Positions 12,640 to 22,646 of a stretch of DNA of 64,000 nt are shown here, piece by piece. Numbering within the stretch: the first letter of the stretch is position 1; each line of letters starts with the position of its first letter. A program made the position numbers and the translations under genes. Source of the stretch: Coenobita brevimanus (Eukaryota; Arthropoda; Malacostraca; Decapoda; Coenobitidae); contig CM064632.1 of the NCBI GenBank assembly GCA_032717465.1, forward strand, positions 29,103,237-29,167,236, given 5' to 3'. The notes under the pieces were generated by a model. It had not been told where the DNA came from, made no database searches, and saw only the letters and a list, made by a program, of their open reading frames with translations.

Positions 12640-13175
12640 TATGTAACCCTTTCAGTTCGAAACAATTCTCCTGGCCAGTGTAAAATCGTCAAACGGACCA
12701 AAACTTAAGTTAACGGTGCCCTGCTGACCTTGACCTTTGACCTTTCCGTGTACGCTTTGACTGTTCTCAAAATCAACTCTATTTATTCGTACCTTACTCC
12801 CAAACCCCTTCGACAAAGTTTGGTCTAAAACGGATAAAAGTTGCTTAAATTGACCTTGCTAAGACGTAGTCAAATTCTGACCTTATCCTGAAATACTGAC
12901 CTTTGACTGACTGACTTTTCAAAACTGACTCCTTGTGTTTTTGCTTTACCCTCAACATTTCCATCAAGTCTGGTCTACGTCATATAAAAACTGTTTACGT
13001 TATCCTTGCTAAGCCAGACTGAACCAGGCCCGTGGCCTTGATCTTTAACCTATTGTTTTCAAAAACAACAACTCAGCCGCGTGGTTGTCCCTTAACACTT
13101 CCAGGTTGATTAAAATGGGATACAAACTGCTTGTTCTATTCATAAGCAGACGGACACACACACAACAAGCAAAAT
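12640..13175 (-). repeat. AGGTCA-rich dispersed repeat, copy 2 (inverted)
   Basis: Reverse-complement counterpart of the repeat at 1610-2330: strings of TGACCTTTGACC with AAGTTTGGTCTAA and TCAAAAACAAC phrases. At 12725-12743 three half-sites lie in a row, two of them spaced by one base (12731-12743). No coding capacity seen. Confidence 0.65.
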
Positions 13176-13269
13176 TTAACATCCGCTCTCGCTTTGAGAG
13201 CAAGGGTGTAATCAAATAAATAGCACGCGGCAGAAATGAAGAAGGTAGAGACACACAAAACGAAAAAAT

Positions 13270-13880
13270 ACAGGGAAAGGGAAAGTTATGGAATGGGAAG
13301 GGAGGGAGGAAGGAGGAAGTGAGGAAGAAGGAGGAAAGGGAGCTAAGGGGATGGCGGAGCCTCAGGGGATGCTGGGCTAAGGTCAAGGAGGAGAGAAGGG
13401 AGGAAAAGGGGAAGAAGGTGAAGGGGAGAGGTAGTGAAAGAGGATAAGGGAGGAGGAATATGGGGGGGGGGAGAAGAAGGTGGTGAAAGAGGGGAATAGA
13501 GGGAAAAGGGGGAGAAAGGAGGAAAGGGGGAGAAGGGAGGAATGGGGGAGAAGGGAGGAATGGGTGAGAAGGGAGGTAAGGGGGAGAAGGAAGGAAAGGG
13601 GGAGAAGGGGGGAGAAGGAAGGAAAGGGGGAGAAGGGGGGAGAAGGAAGGAAAGGGGGAGAAGGGGGGAAAGGGGAGAAGGGAGGAAAAAGGGGAGACAA
13701 ACGGGAAGGGGATGTGAGGGAAAGGGAGATGGAAGGGCAAAAGAAGAAAGAGGAGGGGGGAGAAGGAATGCTATACTGTAGACGAGGAGGCCTAACTCGG
13801 CTCTCGTCAACACACCCTCGGGGAGGAAGAGAGGGGAGAAAGAACGGAGGAGAAGTACGGGAGGGAAGACGCCGCGGAAA
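13270..13880. repeat. Purine-rich (GGGAGAAGGAAGGAAA)n tract
   Basis: The + strand is almost entirely G and A, with irregular units such as GGGGGAGAAGGGAGGAA. The left boundary of the 19.3-kb duplicated block can first be seen in it at 13404, because the second copy begins there directly after an assembly gap. Pro/Leu/Phe-rich frames on the minus strand are artefacts. Confidence 0.9.
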
Positions 13881-14644
13881 AGAGGGGAGGAACCGTGAAA
13901 ATATCGTTGTAAATTTTTGGAAACAGTTGCCATTTATGTCACAGCAAAAAAAAAATAAATAAATAAATACTGAGACACTGTTAGTTCTATGAGAAGAAAA
14001 TGATTATTAGAATCTGTATACAAAATTTTATTTCTTGTTTCTGTTTACTACACTCGGCTAAACACTGAGTTCTTCAATCCGGTCACAGGTTGTATAGATT
14101 GCTGCCGCCTCCAGACGATTTTATTCAGTTTTGCCGACACCCAATGTAATGAGAACGAACAAACAAACGAAGAGGAAAAAGGGAGGGGTGAATGAACGGT
14201 TTCATTAACTGAAGTGTGCAGAAGTTGAGAAAGATGAAACAGTCTGTGGTACATAGGAAGGGGGCGACCCCTGATGCTGTGGAGTGGATGCTGTGGAGAG
14301 CAACTGCTTCTCACGCTACGACTCTCTCCTCGCGTGGCTGCTGTATCAGGCGACTGTGACGTCACAGCAGTGGTCGATCCAGGAGACTGCTTGGACTCAC
14401 TGCTGCCGGCGCAAGGTACTGGACTGGTCCTTTTGTGGTGCTTGGTGCGTCACGCTGCTGGTGGTGGAGCCGGTGGCGCTGCAGGAGGACTTCTGGAGTT
14501 GAACTGGTGTGGTGGTGGCTTTATTCATTAAGGTGTAAAGGACCTACAGTTTGGTTAAATCCCAGGGGTTGGTGCCAGGATGACAGTCCAACCAATGGTA
14601 TTTGCAGACGTACTGATGGACGTGACATCCACCCCACACGTCGT
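13881..14644. other. Non-coding, nothing firmly recognised
   Basis: Holds an A-rich AATA repeat near 13955 and a TCCAGACGATTTTATTCAG word at about 14105-14125 shared with family P elements. The frames between 14274 and 14690 overlap each other and differ between the two copies by indels, so they are not supported as genes. Confidence 0.4.
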
Positions 14645-14902
14645 CAGGGGCGCACCCAGGGGGAGGGGGGCCGGGCCCCCCTCCCTTAGCTCTCTGGGTC
14701 CTTTAAAAATTTACCGGTATAAATATTTATTTCGATAACAGCAAAACATGACAAACTGGCAAGCACAAACAAAGAGTAACACATGAGCCATGAGCCAGCA
14801 GCTCTCTGACTCTAACCAGCATATGACCTTCCAGTAATTATCGGATTACCTGACCTCACCTCACTACGTCCAACCTCCTTAGAAAATTCCTGTGCGCCCC
14901 TG
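14645..14902. mobile_element. hAT-type non-autonomous element (copy A)
   Basis: Terminal inverted repeats: CAGGGGCGCACCCAGG on the left and the reverse complement ending GCGCCCCTG on the right. The flanks are a perfect 8-base target duplication, CACGTCGT, at 14637-14644 and 14903-14910. An 8-base duplication with CAGGG-type termini is the established signature of hAT transposons. At 258 bases with no open frame, it is a MITE mobilised in trans. Confidence 0.85.
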
Positions 14903-15067
14903 CACGTCGTACGTTGCAGCAGATCGGGTGCGGTGAGGGGGGAGATGAAATTATGATCCCGTTACCCGAAGAAACAATAATTGTCGTACGTGTGTGCGTG
15001 TGTGGGGGTTGGGGCGGATCACTGGCTTTAACAACCTGTTCCCTGAGACATGTGGTGTACTGTACAC

Positions 15068-15155
15068 CACATGTCGCCACTCTGGCGCTAACACCCACCG
15101 TCCATATTGAATACATGCTAGGGCTGTCTCATACAGGAATGGTGTACTGGTTTGG
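15068..15155 (+). repeat. ~88-base conserved dispersed repeat (family D), copy 1
   Basis: The block from ACATGTCGCCACT through CCATATTGAATACATGCTAG to TCATACAGGAATGG is repeated with few differences at 31774-31860, in otherwise different surroundings. It is preceded here by a small palindrome (GTGGTGTACTGTACACCAC). No known family recognised. Confidence 0.6.
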
Positions 15156-16148
15156 TCTGGGTTGGTATCCCTAACACCTTCCTGATCCATGTCCATGGGC
15201 TCTTGTTACTAGGGCTCGTCTGCGTCTCGGTCTCCAGAAATGCAGCTGCTCCTGTTCATAGGGCGGTCAAGCTGTAAATATCTTGCTGGAGTTTGTTGGG
15301 GCTCGGATGATTTGGTGGTGTTATTCTTCCTCTTGTTTTTCCTGGTCTTGATTGTCGCAGGAGCTGGGTCCCAATGAAAAATGTGAAGGATAACAATGGA
15401 TGGCAGCTTGCTGTCTTCAAAGATCATTGGTAGAACGGCAAGCAGGGCCTTCTAGTTGTCTCTACACAATGCCCGAGCGGTGTGCACACACAAGGATATG
15501 ACAGTGCTGACATTAGCAGCTCTCCTGTGGGTCTGGATTTGATGTACCCAGCTCAAGCGTTGCTTTCGAGCATGGCGTGAGCCTCTTACAACGCATGCTT
15601 TAAGACCCCTGTCAATGTTAATAGCATCAAACTCCATCTCAATGGCATCTAATGATTGTTATAGGCGCCGAGGACTGGCCTTTGCTATGACCCTTCGGTG
15701 AACAAAAATATCAGCACCAGTGCTATGGCAGACGACAATGACATGACCAAGTTTGCAATCGAATCACCTCAGGACACCGTGATCGGGATGGCAAATCTCT
15801 TGTACCATTAGTTGCTTCTGGTGGAGCAGGTAAGACCCACAGGACAGGACAGAAGCTGCGAGTAGTTGTGTGCGGTGCGAGAGGTGGCGAACAAGTGTGT
15901 GTGTTCAGTAGTTCCCGAAATCATGTATGCGGTGAGAGTGTACATGAAGGTTGTATCTGACCTCTATTTTTTTAAAAGACTGTCCTAAATTGGTAAAAAA
16001 ATCGCATGGATAAAGCAAGACTTAAAAAAAAAAAAAAAAAACATGTCCTGAAGAGGTCAAACGACAGTCATTTCCTCTGGCTGACGTAGACGATTTTCCT
16101 CACCTCTGGGAAAACTTCCCTTTCCTGCAAGTGTTAATTGTATATAGT
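15156..16148. other. Non-coding, nothing recognised
   Basis: Unique-looking sequence present in both copies of the duplicated block. Frames on the minus strand at 15209-15637 are interrupted differently in the second copy and resemble no family. Confidence 0.4.
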
Positions 16149-16270
16149 CGCGGTGGTCTGGTGGGTTAGAGTGCACGCTGTCAGTTTGGTCCAGCGTTAG
16201 ATTCTAAAGGGTACTGGTTGATGTCAAGAAGGGCATCCAGCACCATATACTGTATATAAACTCTCATAAA
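16149..16270 (+). mobile_element. Possible tRNA-derived SINE fragment
   Basis: The segment GGTGGTCTGGTGGGTTAGAG resembles a pol III A box. The expected B box is degenerate (GCGTTAGATTCT). It is followed by GTCAAGAAGGGCATCCAGCA, which resembles a tail phrase common in arthropod retroposons. Fragmentary, with no detectable target duplication. Confidence 0.4.
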
Positions 16271-16903
16271 CTAAATTTGTGAATAATACTGTGTGTTCAT
16301 ACTCATGTCTTTACTCATACAACTACCAACCTGCTGTCAAAAAAATGAAAGTTCCGAGAAAAAACTATAATTATTACAGCGGCATCCAGCAAACAGTCAG
16401 GATCCATTACAATTACGATCACCAGTCAAAAAATAGTCAAGGCTTCAAAGGATGTTCTCTAAACATGGACATCGCCAAACACGCTTACCAAGATGTCGCA
16501 AGAAGTGGATTAGCGAAATGGATAATGACAAAGGCCTTACCCAGTCAATTTGGTGATACTTTTTATATTATCCTCGCTACCTTCTGAGACTTCATTATGC
16601 TTAGAAGACAAATTTGAACGGCTTGAGTGCAGCCATCTTTAACCCCTTCACTACAGGGGTGCACCTCGAAACTGGGTTAAATCATCTATATTGCATTTAT
16701 TTTCACCTGGCAACGATCTCTTACTTTTTTTTTTTTCTTTTGGCTCGCTTGATGGTGAAGTGTAGTCCGAGTGAAGGCATGATTTGACTAGTAACCAAGG
16801 AGACTGATTTCTACCAAATGACCAAGGCTTATGAGTTTCTTGCAACCAGGACTTAGTAATCAAGGTGTGCGAGGGACACAGGTCCTCAGATTAAAACAAA
16901 GGC
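16271..16903. other. Non-coding, nothing firmly recognised
   Basis: A 102-codon + strand frame at 16279-16587 is interrupted in the second copy and has no recognisable domain. A TTAACCCCTTCACTACAGGGG word (seen in part) at about 16638 is a probable end of a family P element. Confidence 0.4.
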
Positions 16904-17126
16904 TGGTATTCTGGTCGGTAAAGAAAGCTCCCTAACAACCTCTCCTAAGCGATTTACGTTTGGGTATGGATGATCAATACCATTTTGTACGTTATTTATG
17001 CAGAATATGGTGATACTAGAAGGATTTATGTAACTCAGGGGAGGACAGTAAGGCCTAAAAAAAACAAAAAAAAATTGCTTAGGAAAAGGTGGTAGGGAGC
17101 TTCCTCAATCGTCGTGAAAGCGGGCC
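16904..17126. mobile_element. Fold-back MITE-like element (family F), copy 4
   Basis: Clearest member. Left arm: GGTATTCTGGTCGGTAAAG, AAGCTCCCTAACAACC, CTCCTAAGCGATTTA. The right arm is the imperfect reverse complement (TTGCTTAGGAAAAGG, TAGGGAGCTTCCTCAATCG). The interior matches copy 1 (TATGCAGAATATGGTGATAC and GAAGGATTTATGTAA). Confidence 0.7.
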
Positions 17127-17751
17127 AAAGTGACAACAGCAGAAGTAAGGTTAAACTCAGAAGGACATCATCCGCATTCCAAGTGTTACTATAATTCAAT
17201 ATTCGTGAAAAATGAAATGAAGTGAAAGGCAACACCAGGCACAGTTAAGGCAAGAAATATCACTGCTCGGCGTCACAGGCCCACGACTGAACAAGAAACA
17301 CTAAAGCAGCAAACAGCAGCAACAGGGACGTAGCTACACTTTAACCTCCACCAATTAACCTGATAAACACAAACACTTAGAAACACCCGATATGTACTAC
17401 TTTGAAGAGACGTTAGGCAGATACGCGGTACAATCGACATCAATAGTCCTGTCGCGTCCTCTGCCTCTCTCTCTCTCCACTAACTTAGAGAATCGGTGTG
17501 GTGGACCTGCAGTAAACGATGCTTATGACATTGATCTGACACCAAATGAAGTCATCAGTGTCACGTGCTGCGGATTCACCAACACTGATTTTCAAAGCAC
17601 ATGGCAAGAAGCACAGGACAGACGACAGGACTTTTGATGCAGACTCTACATGAAGTTACCCTGGTAGGCTCATATGACTCACTCTTTCCTGAATAAAATT
17701 GTTTGCGTTAGATGGAATAGAGTACGAGTTACCATGACTACGAGGTTTGTA
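17127..17751. other. Non-coding, nothing recognised
   Basis: No supported gene. The end of this stretch (about 17665-17700) contains one degenerate unit of the adjacent 48-base minisatellite. Confidence 0.4.
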
Positions 17752-18087
17752 TGACTATTACCTGAATAAAATCTGCTGTCATTACCTGGAATACCTGCAT
17801 GACTATTACCTGAATAAAATCTGCTGTCATTATCTGGAATACCTGCATGACTATTACCTGAATAAAATCTGCTGTCATTACCTGGAATACCTGCATGACT
17901 ATTACCTGAATAAAATCTGCTGTCATTACCTGGAATACCTGCATGACTATTACCTGAATAAAATCTGCTGTCATTACCTGGAATACCTGCATGACTATTA
18001 CCTGAATAAAATCTCCTGTCATTACCTGGGATACCTGCATGACTATTACCTGACTAAAATCTGCTGTCATTACCTGGAATACCTGCG
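17752..18087 (+). repeat. 48-base minisatellite, 7 units (copy A)
   Basis: Seven head-to-tail units of 48 bases, starting TGACTATTACCTGAATAAAA and ending GGAATACCTGCA. Units 6 and 7 carry the variants CTCC and GACTAAAA. Because 48 is a multiple of three, frames stay open on both strands (16-residue repeat DYYLNKICCHYLEYLH on +), which makes a spurious 144-codon frame. The second block copy also has seven units but with small indels that break the frame. Confidence 0.95.
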
Positions 18088-18299
18088 CCGACCATTAAGT
18101 GGGATAACTGAAGTGAGGGGAAATATGGAGAATTACTGCCCTTTTACTGGAACAAACTTCAGGTATACACGTATCAGATAACCTACAATAGAAAAAATCA
18201 TAAACACATAGATTTATTTGTGCTTGGGGAACTATGGAATTATAAACACATGTAGAAAGTGAAAACGTAAGCAAAATTAATGAAGTAAAGAATTTCTCG

Positions 18300-18436
<137 letters not shown>

Positions 18437-18774
18437 GGGGGGGGAATCCTTTCCATCATTTGTCAGGGGAGTACAACGCACAAATGCTAATGAGGAAGCG
18501 GAGGAGGAGGCGCCGGCGGAGGAGGAAGGGTCGAGAAGGTGAACAGAGAGCATGAACAAAAATATGGAAAAAAGAAAAAAAAAAATGGAAGCACAGAGCA
18601 GAGTGAGGGAGAAGAGAAGAGGTGAGACGGCTGCCAGAGAAGAGAGAGGAAAGAAAGAAGAGGGAAAGAAAATACAGATGTTCGTTACTTGTGGTCGGTG
18701 GACGAGGAAGAGAAAATGAACAGTAAATGGCAGCAAAATACAAAGCAGCTAAAGGGTTGGGGGCTCATCTATGT

Positions 18775-19670
18775 ATCTACCGATCTACTGTAAAACACTT
18801 TAATCCCGTAAGAGGTGGCCACAAACAATTCTCCTCCATGTCGCCTGTCCCCCTGCCATTTCGCTGCCCTCCCCCCAGCTTACGCCCTCGTCTCATATAC
18901 CTCTCTACTCCACCCCTCCATCTCATCCTCGGTCTCCCCCCCCCTCTCTCCCCCTCTAACTCACTCAGATACACTCTCTTCGTTTGTCTCACTCTCCATT
19001 CTCTCCACATGGCCAAACCACTTCAATGTATTTCTCCTAACGCTTTATATCACATCCACATCCACACCACAACGATCATTCACTTCCTCATTTGTCAGTC
19101 TGTCTCTCCTTGTAACTCGATATGTTCATCTCAGATAACTCATTTCCACTGCTCTCACTCTTGACTTGTGTCCATCCAACAAGGTCCATGCTTCACTTCT
19201 TTATATTAGAGTTGGCATCACAATACTGTCATGCAACGACTTTTTAAATGTCATGCTCACTTCCATATTTATCACTGCTTATAATGAACCAGCAACCTTT
19301 CTCCCCTGTTGTACCCCTTCAAGCACTTCATCCTCCAAATTTCCTTCCTTACTCTTACTCATCTTACTTACTCTCTTACTCATCACACTACTCAAGTACT
19401 TAAATGTACTCGCATTTTCCATTTCCTCACTATCTTGCCTCACAGTGCATTCAGTGACTTCATTTTTTCTAAGATCACAGCTATTCTCTTCTCTACATTC
19501 ACCTGTAGACTCCGTTTCTTACATACTTTCCCAAACTTATTCACCGAGCCTTGTATTACTGAGCGTGTGGTGGGTAATTCACCCACTATCTTAACATAAA
19601 AGGCCATTGCATTACCCAGATTACCACAGTTACATGCCCAAAGTGCCACTCCAGGCGCTCATTTTACCTC
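18775..19670 (-). pseudogene. LINE reverse-transcriptase C-terminal fragment (copy A)
   Basis: Read on the minus strand, the order is: the end of an RT domain near 19440-19649 (VNKFGKVCKKRSLQVNVEKR, the segment after the catalytic YADD box), a FKYLSSVMS-type segment visible in the second copy, then the C-terminal tail with GGGRPRMRWRGGVERYM near 18900. Stops and frameshifts are frequent. The upstream RT core is absent. A related RT core piece of probably the same lineage lies at 42485-42778. Confidence 0.7.
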
Positions 19671-19689
19671 CCAAGCCACAAAGGGTGGA

Positions 19690-19800
19690 TGGACACCTAA
19701 TTCGAGTGGGGTAAACTGCCCGTAACAAGATCCGCACCCCGGCACTATCGAGCAGGCAGTTTAGTGGCCGGCAACACTAACTACTCGAGAGATGGAGAAG
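19690..19800 (-). mobile_element. tRNA-like SINE fragment (copy A)
   Basis: On the minus strand GAGTAGTTAGTGTTGCCGGC resembles a pol III A box, and GGGGTGCGGATCTTG about 45 bases on resembles a B box. The spacing suits a tRNA head, but cloverleaf pairing is incomplete and the body is unclear. Confidence 0.4.
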
Positions 19801-19986
19801 AGATAGATGGCAGTAACTAATAGCATAAACAAAGAAAGCAGAAGATAGGAAAAATGGCGAAAAAAGAGAAAGAGTAAAAGACGGACTCATTAACGCAGTG
19901 GTGGTCACACCATTTGTCAGGGGTCGGGGTGATGAAGGTGGCACAATGAACAAATGCTAATGAGGAGGAAGAGGAAGAGTTCTGGG

Positions 19987-19987
<1 letters not shown>

Positions 19988-20026
<39 letters not shown>
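19988..20026. repeat. (GA)n microsatellite
   Basis: About 19 GA units beside the LINE 3' end. Confidence 0.9.
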
Positions 20027-20030
<4 letters not shown>

Positions 20031-20040
20031 AGAAATAGTA

Positions 20041-20249
20041 TTTTTTTTTTTATGCTACTAAGAAGGAATCAAAGGCCACAAGCCCGCAATAACTGTTCCT
20101 TCCAAGAGAAAAACAAAGTACCGTACAAGAGAGAGCCAAATTCAAGATCCGATCATTTCGAGATGCCTGGACACACTGCGTTTGAAAGACTGGAGATCAT
20201 AGCTAGCAGGAAATACAGACAGAGGGAGACAGTCCCAGAGATGACCTGT
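20041..20249 (-). mobile_element. LINE 3' end, downstream of the nested LTR element (copy A)
   Basis: The minus strand ends in a poly-A tail (Ts at 20041-20050) after CATA. The body contains CGCAGTGTGTCCAGGCATCT, which closely matches the + strand LINE copy at about 41015-41035. Together with 25766-27240 it is one LINE split by the retroviral insertion: the LINE reads CAACAG before the insertion and resumes at (A)CAG..GGGACTGTCTCC after it, parallel to the uninterrupted copy. Confidence 0.8.
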
Positions 20250-20490
20250 TGTAACTTGCAATACTTTGGTGATAGAAACTCCATGTACAAACAGCTAGAT
20301 AAGGAGTTTATTACAAGCTCACAGTAAAATAGTCTGCCCGTCTGGGCTGCCTGCTATCAACTGATGCAATAACGCCGTCTTCAGGCGTGGGAAAGCGTGC
20401 TGACCTAGCAAGTTTAGTGGGGGCATGTATGCATTCAGGGGGGGAGGGACATATATACATCGGGGGTAGACATATTGTGGAGGGGGTACA
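20250..20490 (-). repeat. 3' LTR (241 bp) of nested gypsy-type element, copy A
   Basis: On the minus strand it begins TGTACCCCCTCC and ends AAGTTACA, the canonical TG..CA termini. A polyadenylation signal AATAAA lies at 20307-20312. It is flanked outside by the target duplication (CTGT on +, 20246-20249) and inside by a purine-rich stretch (minus GGGGAAGTAG), which fits a polypurine tract. Its first ~49 bases recur at 25717-25765, defining the remnant of the 5' LTR. Confidence 0.85.
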
Positions 20491-20505
20491 CTACTTCCCC
20501 GGGTA
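20491..20505 (-). promoter_or_regulatory. Probable polypurine tract
   Basis: Minus-strand GGGGAAGTAG directly abuts the TG start of the 3' LTR, where second-strand priming occurs in LTR retroelements. Short and interrupted, so only probable. Confidence 0.5.
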
Positions 20506-20911
20506 GCTGAGACGGTGGCTCCCAACACCGGGAGTTAAATGGTGTTTGAGTATAGTAGGAAGGCAGGACCGGGAGGTTTGTACAAGGGAGAAGTATGATA
20601 CAGGGGCAGTAGGGGAGACATGGCCATGTTGAGGGGAGGGAATGAGAAGGATATATACATATAAGATATACAAGGATTAAGTCATAATGGGAATTACACA
20701 ATAATAGTTTGATACATGATAAACAAGGAGTAGATATGAGAGTTCTATTGTTGTTCTTCCTTCATTTTTTTTTTTTTTTGTGTGTTTTCTGTAGGATACA
20801 CTGGCACTCAGTAATGCATTAAAGAAATACCATCATTTTCTAGTAGGCAGAGTTCTGTTCACAGGTCGGTTAATTGTCAGATGGCATTGGTAGTCACTGA
20901 ATGTGAGGGCA

Positions 20912-22622
20912 CTAAGTACGGGGAGTTTCTACGTCGTGTGTAGGGCGTACTATGCCTGTAGCGACTCTGATTTCCTGGAGTCGACGTTTCATTTTTCTGA
21001 CACAACAATGCACTGCACAGATGATGAGTAGAAAACCTATGAAAGCGATAACCACAAGGGGAAACACAACTGTTGGATGAACCCATGAACGGCTGAAGGC
21101 CAGAGAAAATTGATCCATAATGAAATCACTGTCATTGAGGAAGGTGAGCATGCGCAAGTTAGGGGAGGTGATGGTAATGTTGGCAGATGGTAGGGTTGAA
21201 GGCATGTCAAGTGGTTGAAAGATGTCATAGGAGTGTTTACGAACAGCTTGGTGATAGCGAGTGGCGTAAGTGATGATGGACTCTGATTTGACGGTACAAT
21301 AGTCAGGTGCTTTGTAGAGACCACTAGCGGGGACAGATCAAACAGAAGAACCAGGACACATGATTGTGACAGAGATGGGAACAGCAAAGAAGAAGTACTG
21401 GACATGGTTGAGGTGAGCATGGTGGACCGGGAGGTCAGGAGCTGGGACAAAAGAACAGGCCGAAAGTAGATGGAATGGTTGCGAACTAAAGCAGACTCAC
21501 AGGGTGTAGCACTGCTAGGGAAGATAGCGAAAAGGTGGGCAGCACAGAGACGAGAGGTCGGAGTAAGGGAGGAACATTGTTGGAGGTCTGTTGAAGAAAG
21601 GAAGGCAACGGAAAGATGATCATGGGAGAGGAGGAAACATTCTGAAGGAACAGATACCTGTAACAAGGAGTTGTTGAGGCGGAAAGGGAAGGGAATGATG
21701 TGGAAAAGGTTAAAGGTTATGGCAGAAAGGAGAGGAATATGGACGACGACGTGTGGTGAGAAGAGTGGCTTCAAGAACAGGATAATAATAGTCAAGGGAG
21801 GAGTAAGGGAGGACTGGGGAGAGACCGATAGTGGAGTGAGCCCATTCCAGGACAGAACAGGAGAGCTGAGACAGGTACTAAGTCGGCAGTGACACGTCCA
21901 TTGATAGCATCGACCAGGATACGAACCAAGTCAGAGACTTCAGACAAGAGAGAGTCAATGGCTAGTTGGAGATTATCCATGTTGAGTTTGAGGTAGAAGA
22001 ACTGAGAGACAACGTTGAGATCTGAAAGGTGGCGTTGTAAGATATCGGTGAAATTGTTTAGAGTGGACGTGACTTCATTGAGTTGGGTTGTGAGCTTCTG
22101 TAACATAGTGTGTTGGATTTTAATGACTCGGCGTTGTGATTCTAGGGCTGAAGCTAAATGAGTGAGATCAGATTTGAAGCCCGAAATGTCACGGGCTGTA
22201 GCAACGCCAAACAAGCCAATCAGAATCTCACCGCCGAAGTCGAAGAGACCTCGTTTCACACGAGAACGACCCACGGGTGTCTGACTGGAAAATGTGTCAT
22301 TGAGCTCAGTGAATCTGTTACTTATGTATTGCAATTGCAAGGAGAGTGGGAGGAAAAAGTTATAGAGATACTCATTCGGGTTGTGTGTCCCCATGAGGGC
22401 CGTGAGACGGTTCCTGATTCCGCGGAGCTGGTGCGCGTAGGCAGGTAGGGCAATGGCTACGTCGGCCAGGGGCGCAAGATTGTAGCGCAAAGAGGCTACG
22501 TCTTCGATAAGCATTACCTCGCCTCCCGAGCCGACCAAGGCCCCGGGACGTACTCCACCATCATCCTGACCTGACCCAGACCCCACGAGGGTCAGCACTG
22601 CCAGCAGGGAGATCGCTAACAT
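20912..22622 (-). pseudogene. env: F-protein-like envelope gene of the nested element (copy A)
   Basis: The start at 22622 opens with a signal peptide (MLAISLLAVLTLVGSGSG), about 25 bases after the pol stop. Residues 119-124 (RSRVKR) form a furin-type site followed by GLFDFGGE, a fusion-peptide-like segment, then a long heptad-rich helical region. This layout is known from baculovirus F proteins and insect errantivirus envelopes. A membrane anchor (VVFPLVVIAFIGFLLIICAV) lies near 21010-21070, with a short basic tail ending at 20912. It is defective: a TGA stop at 21338-21340 is present in both block copies, and frame changes occur between 21700 and 21860. Between 20505 and 20912 lies untranslated sequence. 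It would act as a membrane fusion protein; this copy cannot encode it whole. Confidence 0.75.
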
Positions 22623-22646
22623 CGTACCTAGAAAATCAGGGTGGAC

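Noticed and set aside
14274..14689. Overlapping + strand frames of 72-85 codons in GC-rich sequence
   Set aside because: Three overlapping frames with no shared domain, and indels in the second copy change all of them. No evidence for a host exon.
17752..18087. Repeat protein gene
   Set aside because: The frame is an accident of a 48-base period, is broken in the second copy, and lacks supporting exons or a start context.
21037..21795. 252-codon minus-strand frame as a separate gene
   Set aside because: It starts in the env reading frame and drifts out of it after an indel; its latter half is a shadow frame of env.
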